From NCBI GenBank assembly GCA_002081555.1, contig MZNV01000094.1, positions 1 through 50,906 of the forward strand: 50,906 nucleotides of DNA, in the 5' to 3' direction. This document shows, in pieces, positions 43,759 to 50,906 of this stretch (its first letter is position 1; each line of letters starts with the position of its first letter). The DNA is from Protostelium mycophagum (lineage: Eukaryota; Evosea; Variosea; Protosteliida; Protosteliaceae). The position numbers were made by a program, and so were the translations under genes. Under the pieces are notes generated by a model that worked only from the letters and a program-made list of their open reading frames with translations, did no database searches and was not told the origin of the DNA.

Positions 43759-45953
43759 CTATATCTTGAGTAGACTCTCCCAGGTCGCAGAACCAACCGT
43801 CTTGTCGAGGAACTCCGTCCATTGTTTCTTCTCAATGAGGTCGCATTGTGCAGTAGACAACTCCAATTTTGTTTTGAAATTGAGCAATTGCGGAGCATCG
43901 GAGAGCCATCTATCTCTAAAGTCTTTGCTTGTTGGAGGGGTTTGTTGTTTAAAGATGGTCTCGAGTATTGTGGAAAGAAGGGCCATAGACATTCTATTGG
44001 TAAGGGCTTGAAAGGCTGATGTGAGTTGGGTGTTATCACTCTCAATGGCAGGTTGTAGTCCGTCAAAAATAGACTGAGTGGCATAGGGATCACGCTGTTC
44101 TATGCTTATCTCTCCAAGCCACGCCCACATGCTAAAGATTTGAGCACAGGCTGAATTGAATTCACCTGGACTCACCTGATAGGCCCCATATCTTCTGCAG
44201 GACTTATAGAAGATAAAAGTCTGTACATGTTGGTCTTGTAAAATCTTTGCCTAAAGACTTGACTGATGAGCATGTTCTCTGTCATATCATGAAACAAAAT
44301 GACGTTTAACTTTTCCATCAACTGGGAGTTATTTTTGATCTGCTCTTTTGTATAAGAAGATATCAACTTGTTCACAGAGTCTGAGACAAGGCTTCAAAAT
44401 GTCAAAAGTGTCAAAGTGATATCCTGTCAAACCTGCTGTTGTAATTCAGGACATCAGGGTACCACCACTGGACCCAGCTTCTTCCGGTGCTTGCGTCTGT
44501 GCGAACCACCTCGATTCTAGTGATGTAGGGGTTCTCTTGTAATACCTATGTTGGTTAGGTGTTTTTTGTATTTTTGTTGTGTTTGGCTTTGCCGCAAGCG
44601 CCAAGAGTCTTATTGATTTTTATTCTTCAGTCATTGACGTGAAATACACGTGCACTACCGAACTGTTGTTAAAAAAGGCACAAAAACGTTTACTCTGGCG
44701 TACTGACAATTACAGAAAGACTTTACCTTCAATTCATTTCGGGTCATCTGCATCCCACCGTCTCTGATATGCCCAGACCTCTGGGTTTTCCTCCATATCA
44801 AGGTGTGATTGTCTCCACCAGCTGCTACCCCATAGAACTTGGGAATCACCACGTTGATGTGATGCTCCGCCCATTCTTTTGGGCTTAGTTGTGAACCATC
44901 TTGAACCCCCCAAACATCGTAGCGTCCATATATAAATTCTACTTCGGGCTTGGAATAGTCGTAGACCTCTGTCAACTTGACAGACACGTATTCTATCAAC
45001 TTTGTGAAACCATCGAGACGCTCTGCGCTGACATTGCTCTGGCATAAAGTGGCTAATCTAAATTGGGTCAGTTTTTGTACAATAGTGAAAGAGACTCACG
45101 GCCCTCGCAAGTACAGTGAAGCGATGTGTTTGTGTGCTACAGAAACAGCAGCCTTCCAATTTGCGTAATCTTTGTTCTCATAGATTCCTTGTAAAAGAAA
45201 CAAAACACCATCAGGCCCGATCTGATGAGGATCCCCTTGCTCAAACTTGATTGAAAAGGGCGCAGGGATATCAAATGCGGCTCTCACATGTTGAAGAGGC
45301 TTGATGTTGTGTGTCACCATCCACGTTCTGCCCATCAGATCGATGAATGGGACGATCTGTCCGAGCGAAACTTTGTCTTCTGTGGGGAGTGGAGATGGTC
45401 CATTAAGAAGGCTGATGAGATATTTCCTTTTATCTGAACAGCCAGAGCAGAAAGTGGGTGTGCCTGTGTTGTGTGAATTCATGTCATCCACCATATGAAA
45501 GATAATGATGATGTTGACCTTTGGGGATGAGGATGGCATTACACCAAGGTCCATATGAGGAGGAGTCCAACTTATCTCTGCTCATGTAGTATCCACCACC
45601 ATTGGCAAAATTTCCTTTAACACGCCTGCTTCATGTTAATCAAATGCCAGATCTTTTTGCGAAAATAAATTCTTTGAAAACACTGACTCGTCCATCTCTG
45701 CCTGGTCCATGAAGCCCTGTCTTGCCAGTTTGAAACTATCCGACACAGGACCCCAGTGATAGACCCACATGTCTTCTCCAGTCTTATTCAGCGCAACGTT
45801 GAATAAGTCCAATTGTGTTTGATTGAAGGACCATGTTGGGCTGATGGTGTAGACCTGTGTGTGTCAGCGCACTGACATGGACCTGTTGATTTTCTTAATC
45901 ACCTGAGAAAGGACACAGGCAAAACCAACAACCAAGAGTGCGACCCTTTCCAT
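43759..45953 (-). CDS. Unrecognised secreted protein; N-terminal part faintly like an ADP-ribosyltransferase fold
   Basis: Start ATG 45953 opens a signal peptide (ERVALLVVGFACVLSQ), so the product is secreted or lumenal. Exons in order: ISPTWSFNQTQLDLFN, MWVYHWGPVSDSFKLARQGF, then FANGGGYYMSRDK with SSSYGPWCNAIL, a Cys-containing block (TPTFCSGCSDKRKYLISL), VPFIDLMGRTWMVTHNIKPL, GPDGVLFLLQGIYENKDYAN, KPEVEFIYGRYDVWGV, HTLIWRKTQRSG, RSWVQWWYPDVLNYNSR, and helical C-terminal exons ending TWESLLKI with TAG 43759-43761. YHWGP..., G..GGGYYMS and SSSYG are spaced somewhat like the H...Y core of ART-fold proteins, but this is weak and no catalytic Glu is identified. Six or more introns. A related exon relic lies at 1357-1450, and repeat modules flank the gene. 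Confidence 0.7.
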
Positions 45954-46143
45954 TTGCAGATGAAGCGAAATGATCCAGAACGCAACTTATCACATTGCGA
46001 ATTTGTCAATGGCGGCTTGATGTGTCATCTCTAAAAGTGGCGTAGAAGTCACAGTACTCTTTTACGCATGCCCAAAGGACATCAGGGCAAAGTATGAAAC
46101 TTAGTTTCAAAAGTACCTTCTGCTGTCTCTTGGGAATACCCGT

Positions 46144-46182
46144 CTCCCCGGTATTATTAATACCCATTTTAAGAGACTTTGC
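46144..46182 (+). repeat. Repeat module Z, right copy (direct)
   Basis: ctccccggta and attttaagagactttgc as in the left copy, with a shorter spacer (12 instead of 26 bases). Confidence 0.75.
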
Positions 46183-46185
46183 GTG

Positions 46186-46257
46186 AGGCCTTTTTTTATT
46201 TTAAATTTTTCGGACTCCAGAGCTCATTTTGCCTCCGAACACCAATTTTTTGGGAGA
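46186..46257 (-). repeat. Repeat module X, right copy (inverted)
   Basis: gaggcctttttttattttaa, gctcattttgcctcc and gaacaccaattttttggg are the reverse complement of 43145-43218. Confidence 0.8.
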
Positions 46258-46326
46258 TGCGTTCTTGGCTTGACAATGACATCATATCCTCTTTTCCAGA
46301 TTGCAAGGACGGGACTCCATTTGCCA

Positions 46327-46412
46327 ATGGCAAATATTTGCTCTGTTCTTGTGTCTTAAGAGCCCCGAAGACCTCAGTTTTGCAAAATCCGAGCTCAAGA
46401 GCCCGACACATC
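46327..46412 (-). repeat. Repeat module Y, right copy (inverted)
   Basis: caaatatttgctctgttct and gacctcagttttgcaaaatc are the reverse complement of 43530-43615. X and Y keep the same left-to-right order on both sides although each is flipped. Confidence 0.8.
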
Positions 46413-46664
46413 CAAGCCTTCCCTTACTTATAGGCTGGAATTCTGACCCTAAACAGTCTAGTTGACCAACACCGCTTGCAGAGTTGTAGTATATTTATTT
46501 TGTATCTTTATTATCAAGGGTGGTGGTCGCTGCAATACAAGTTGTTGCCTTTGATGTATGCCCTCTGTCTGATGCTTCTCATCCCTTCTTTTTTCACTTG
46601 CTTCCCACTATGAGCCTTCTCGATCTGCATGCACACCTTTGTAAGTCAGTTTGTGTTGGCTGTG

Positions 46665-47714
46665 CTATCTTGGAGGTTGTGGCTTTGCCACAAGATGCAA
46701 GTCTTTTCGTGCACGGCAACTCTGCTGGAGTTCTTGCTCGGAAATTTCATTGGAATTTCACGGAAATTTCACGTCTACCTCTTGGGAATCTAGTGGCATG
46801 TCGCAGTTATTACAAGATAGACAGTGCGAATGCCATCTTCTTCCAAACAGATGGACGACTCCAGTCTCTGCTGAAGTGGCAGCAAAAGGCCTGATGAATT
46901 CCTAGAGATTTCAGTGAGATCTCGAGTCACGGGACGGATGATGACGTCATCGTAATGTTTTGACGTTCTACAACGCTCACCTTTCCCTTGTTCCAAGGCG
47001 CGTCTTCTTGTGGATCTCCCGTCAGCATATTATTGCACTTGGGGCAAAAATGAAACGTCCTGTCACCACTTCAATTCCTCTCCCCGACTATTTTTTTAAT
47101 TTCACCTGAAGAGATGATCCAAGCAGTAAAGTTGCCCGTCTAAACCTTCGTATATCTTGTTCTCCCCGAAAGGTGACTTGCATACAAAACAAACTGTGCA
47201 GTTGATGTGCCATTCTTGTCCTGATAAAATTGAGTCAAGTGATCGTGTCTGTTGTGCGTCTTTTAAAAATACAGATGGACTATTGCGGATGCATCCACAA
47301 CACTAAACCATAATGATGAGTCTGGTCACCTTTAGAGGTGGCCGACCACTTGTCTGCAAAACTGGATTTGTCGACATGAACTTTGCATCCACCACAGTGA
47401 TCAAACTGAGTAATTTCAGCGAGATTTCGAGGGATGTACTCACAGTGTCGACAGACGCCGACTGTGCTACTACAATTGTAGTGGAGGGCATCTTGCCAGT
47501 TCTCGACCCGACCTCAGGCGAACTGTCCTATAAATTTCTCAGGAATTTCCGTGAAATTTCCGCGAAATTTCACCTGCTCTTCGTGCTTGGTCATCAGAGC
47601 GGGGGGCGCGGAGATCAAGGAGCTTCCCGTGGACTTGATCTTCTCGTTTTTCTTGCTTTTTTTAATTTCTTCGATTGCTTTCTTTATGGCGTCCACTTCT
47701 TCTTGAGAATCCAT
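46665..47714 (-). CDS. LIM-domain protein (two LIM zinc fingers)
   Basis: Cytoskeletal or adaptor-type zinc-finger protein. Possible start ATG 47714 (MDSQEEVDAIKKAIEEIKKS, helical and Lys/Glu-rich). LIM1 spans exons near 47405-47330 and 47230-47105: HCGGCKVHVDK, then EWHINCTVCFVCKSPFGENK, then GQLYCLDH. Its spacing, C-x2-C-x22-H-x2-C-x2-C-x2-C-x18-C-x2-H, fits the LIM consensus exactly when 47231-47329 is removed as an intron. LIM2 starts FHFCPKCNNMLTGD (about 47040) and continues HLFGRRWHSHCLSCNNCDMPL (about 46820). The C-terminal exon, and so the last zinc ligands of LIM2, could not be fixed; the stop at 46665-46667 is one of several options. May be the C-terminal half of the gene that begins at 50235. 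Confidence 0.75.
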
Positions 47715-47724
47715 CGTTCTGGCT

Positions 47725-47840
47725 TTAAAAATAATTTAATTTTGAGTATTTTAATTTCGAATTATTTTTATTTTGGATGTTTTTGTTTGAATTATTTTTA
47801 TTTTGGATATAATTTTGAATTATTCTTATTTTGAATTTTT
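47725..47840 (+). repeat. Imperfect tandem repeat (aattatttttattttgga units)
   Basis: Three to four irregular copies of gaattatttttattttgga. Low-complexity, just upstream of the LIM gene's possible start. Confidence 0.7.
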
Positions 47841-47847
47841 GTAAACC

Positions 47848-47915
47848 GTTTGGACTTACGGTTCCATTACCGTGATTTTCTCACGTTAATTACCGCACTT
47901 TCAAGGTCCGGATTC
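47848..47915 (+). repeat. Second copy of the GGACTT / ACCGTGATTTT / TTAATTACCGC hairpin-type element
   Basis: ggacttacgg, accgtgattttctcacg, ttaattaccgc and aaggtcc follow in the same order as in the element at 17567-17637, less perfectly paired. It lies between LIM gene exons or just upstream of the gene. Confidence 0.6.
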
Positions 47916-47999
47916 ACTCTCCGTATAACAGGAGATTAATATTTAAATAATCGCGAAAATAATAATTTAAAATAATAAAAATCACCCACGTGTTTTCTC

Positions 48000-50235
48000 A
48001 GGGTCCTCTTGTGGCTCGAATTTTTGTTCCGTTATCCTGGAGAAAGTTCGGAGAGATTTCGGATACTCCACCGAATGGTTCTGTCCACGGAGGGTCAAGA
48101 AAGCCCCAACCGATGTTCTCTGCTGGGATGTGGACGTCTACAACGATGTCAGATTTTGACGTCATCTTGTCAGAATGACATCTGTCACCTCGTATTCTGC
48201 AGAATCTTCTTGTTTTTTTCTTCCCAAAGTGTGGAATAATTTGTTCACTCCCTGCTCAAAAATTTGAGCCAGATGGACATCTACAACCTGCCACTCACCT
48301 TCTTCTTCTTAGGCCTTTCGTTATTCGTGGAAAATTCGCCGAGAGATTGTGCCGTTGCCTTGGTAACCGGAACAGCAGATTCCTGTGTGGGTGAAACCCC
48401 CGATCTACAACCCGTCAGTATTCTCATTCTAAACGATGAAATTTCCTCGAAATCTCCTCACCTAGTCTGTTCATAGAACGCAGCCATATTTAGCTTGCGG
48501 CTAAGGGCCCTGTTCAATTTCCTCGGGGATACAGAGAGGGGCCTTCGCACCAAGTCATCCTGATATTGTCGGCACATTTTATTTTATTATTATTTATATT
48601 TTTTATATATTTTTTAAAAATTATTTACTTATTATTTATTTGTTATTATTTATTTATTCTCTTGGCGATTTTTTGGCTTTGCAATATTTTATTTGTGTGT
48701 CTAAAAATAGAACTTATGACATCAAAAGACTCGAATTGTACAACTCACAGCGATAATTTTAGCCGCAGGGGGTGTCGACGCCGCCCCCACCATATTTTTG
48801 GCGGGAACCACGGCCGGAATATTCAGCTCCTTCGCCTCGGGGTTCTTCTCAAACAGTTCGATTGTAGACATCATATCGGTTCTGATGGCTTGTAGTGAAG
48901 ATATCATATTCTGAATGTTGATCACGTGGGGGGAGAAGCTCGTGATATCATGATAAGGTATGGACATCATCATTTCTAAGAGATTCTCCATCTCAAAGCG
49001 GAGCATCCTCGCCTGATGACGTGTCAAGAGAGTTGTAGATGGTCGGAGAATTAATACCTGGTCGGAGACTTTGGCCCAAAGGACGGGGCTTGGGAGGGGC
49101 GCGTTCGCGGAACTCTCAATCCCCTCTACAGCCCGTAATATCTTTCCCGCGTGAATCTGAGTCTCCACAGCGGTCACGCAGCTCATCCCTATGATAGGTA
49201 AGTGATGATGTCATCGTATCGTTGTAGACGGTCACCTCCCAAAGTGTACGTGTACAGCCCGCGAAGTATGGAAGATAACCTCGCGCAATGTCTCTTCAAT
49301 ATGGCGGCGTTGTCGACAGGGCTCGGCTGTCTCTTTTCGGGGCTTGACACCGGGTTCGTTGTAGATGCGGGGGACTGTACGTCAGGGGGTTGTACATCAG
49401 CGGCAGACTGTACATGGTGGGTACCCTCATCATGTACGTATGTCGACACATTCCCGGCTGTGGATGCGGGGGTGATGAGGGGAGGGGGGAGGGGGAGTTC
49501 TTGGCTGAAATCACGTGACTTGATGACGTGGAATTCAGTGCGAGAGTGAGATGTGTGGCTCCCGTCATCGTCCGAAGTCTCCACCCCCATATACTGAGAG
49601 ATTTCATTCAATTTTCAGCGAAATTTCCATCACTTCACCTCTACAATCCTGAGTGGGAGCCTTTGTACTTGCCCTTCACTCACCTCCTTCTCCAACTGCT
49701 GTGGGAAGAAGGTCTCCATTGGTGGGGGTATGACGTCATCAAATGCTTCGGAAGCTGTACATTCTTCCGGTACTGTGGTCTCGGCTATCAGGGTGTCCAG
49801 GTCTTCAGGTCTGATCTCTGAGTGTGGATTGACCTCTTCGATCAGGGGTTCGACCTTTGTTTTGTGTGGTTTGACCTCGGTGATGACGTCACCTGGTTCT
49901 AAAAATACAGCGGGGGGGAGAGGGGTCTGCGCCAGCATCCTCTGCACGTCTGCAGGAGGTGCTTGCTTCTTCTCGGCTTCTTCTTCTTTCTTCAACGTCT
50001 CCTTCTGTTGGTTGAGACTCTCGAGGTACTTCTCTAACATCTCGATCTCATGTCCGAATCCACCGTCTTCCTCTTTGTGAATAGGTGGGCATGGTAGATC
50101 ATGGAAGGTGCCTCGAGATTGGTGAAATCAGAAAGGGAAAATTGAAGAGGAGGCACGTCCCATTCGTCTGATAATGAAAGCTGTATCGTCTTCTAAAACC
50201 ATCAAAAAATAAAAGGTTGTGAGTACACTTACCAT
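48000..50235 (-). CDS. Long acidic/helical protein region, probable N-terminal part of the LIM-domain gene
   Basis: No known domain recognised. Probable start ATG 50233-50235, spliced directly after the ATG (donor GTAAGT) to KTIQLSLSDEWDVPPLQF. A GC-AG intron would then join SDFTNLE to EDGGFGHEIEMLEKYLESL. Then KETLKKEEEAEKK (coiled-coil-like), acidic stretches (EIRPEDLDTLIAETT), VETSDDDGSHTSHSRTEFHV, a Pro/Ser/Thr-rich part, CVTAVETQIHAGKIL, and a predicted helical block (MLRFEMENLLEMMMSIPYHD, HVINIQNMISSLQAIRTDMM). Further candidate exons are near 48400 (VTKATAQSLGEF, ERPKKKK) and 48060 (SVEYPKSLRTFSRITEQKF). PEDLDTLI recalls, weakly, a paxillin LD motif, and paxillins combine LD motifs with C-terminal LIM domains. 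Whether it splices into the LIM exons is not shown. Confidence 0.55.
48570..48665 (+). repeat. TTATTTATT low-complexity tract
   Basis: About 95 bases of irregular ttatttatt repeats, intronic to or next to the minus-strand gene. Confidence 0.7.
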
Positions 50236-50906
50236 GCGTGTTCGTGTCGTCTATTGTGTTCGTGTCGTCTTTATGTTCAAATCGTGCGTGCTTTTCGTGT
50301 GCGTTTAACGTATGTGTTGAAGAATCAATGAGAAGACATCCATAAGGAGTAAACTCTTTCCACGGTGAGGAGTTGGAATGATATGATCCTCCAAAAAAAG
50401 GAAGAAGTTGGAATACATTAAGTATGGACGCTTCTCTCTATTGAAAACGAATATGATTTCCACAGGCTATGTCTAAACTTTCATGCTTATTACTGTGTTG
50501 TTGATCGGTTCACTCCTGCTTGTTGGTCTTTCGGCCGTCACTTCGCATAAGTTCCGTTTAAGTTCGAATTTCAGTCGATACACCCAAAAGATGCATCATA
50601 AATCGAATCATTGAGGTTTAGGGTTTCAGAGGTTTTATGACGTAAATTTACGCGTGTTGAGGCAAAGTACTTCAAATCTTTGATTTGGCTATGCAATTCC
50701 TTATCGAGGATGATGCACTTCGGCTTGGTGATCGTTGGATCGCTCTCAACCATCGCATAAATGAGCCGGGAGGATTGATCACCTCCGCAAGGCTTGGGAG
50801 AGTATTGAGCCCAGGTTGAAGACTCACGTGGCCAACGGATCAATGAACTGAATTGATTAGAAGTGCCATTAGGAAATATGAATTACAGGTTGCCACGAAT
50901 AATTGT
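50236..50906. other. Right end of window, no recognised gene
   Basis: Contains the presumed promoter of the minus-strand gene, with two close copies of gtgttcgtgtcgtct at about 50238-50272. A minus-strand frame at 50571-50843 (90 codons; PKCIILDKELHSQIKDLKYF) looks mildly protein-like but has no known domain; it may be an exon of a gene extending beyond the window or a relic. Confidence 0.45.

Noticed and set aside
43064-46412. Calling the bracketed unit a DNA transposon
   Set aside because: No transposase is recognisable in the enclosed gene, and the modules are not simple terminal inverted repeats.
1-50906. tRNA genes, rRNA, CRISPR arrays or bacterial operon signals
   Set aside because: None seen by eye; the gene structures are spliced and eukaryotic.

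Overview
The window is nuclear DNA of a compact eukaryotic genome. Most genes are cut by many short GT-AG introns (roughly 45-120 nt), intergenic gaps are short, and both strands are densely used. A homeobox gene, a receptor tyrosine kinase, NOMO, an HDAC11-type deacetylase and SCYL1 together point to a unicellular relative of animals (a holozoan such as a choanoflagellate, filasterean, ichthyosporean or corallochytrean) or another protist with tyrosine kinases. I cannot name the species. One small gene (Grg1 family) is typical of fungi, which is unexpected next to this set.

Layout: the 3' end of a cytosolic HSP70 gene (+, 2-1049); a PlsC-type glycerolipid acyltransferase (-, 1561-4344); a small homeobox gene (-, 4759-5195); the DEAD-box helicase DDX52/Rok1 (-, 6221-9592), head-to-head with the pseudokinase SCYL1 (+, 9692-13315); a ~9.6 kb receptor tyrosine kinase with a beta-helix (Pmp-like) ectodomain (+, 13806-23371); NOL6/Utp22 (-, 24050-30032), head-to-head with oligoribonuclease REXO2 (+, 30149-31729); Grg1 (-, 32232-32447); NOMO (-, 32754-37557), head-to-head with a ubiquitin-like/ankyrin protein (+, 37657-40597); an HDAC11-like deacetylase (+, 41171-42959); an unrecognised secreted protein (-, 43759-45953) flanked by shared repeat modules; and a LIM-domain protein, possibly with a long N-terminal part (-, 46665-50235).

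The host genes are mostly housekeeping: ribosome biogenesis (DDX52, NOL6), RNA decay (REXO2), ER membrane and secretory functions (NOMO, SCYL1), lipid synthesis and chaperoning. The striking layer is in the introns. Many end in a near-fixed 14-base string (C/T)TGACT(C/G)GTTGTAG, many carry paired GAAATTTC palindromes, and others carry CGGTAATTACCG palindromes. These look like a shared intron grammar or introner-like elements. A 58-bp tandem duplication in HSP70 looks like an intron created from exon sequence. Exon boundaries were traced by eye, so multi-exon CDS spans run from start codon to stop codon and include introns.
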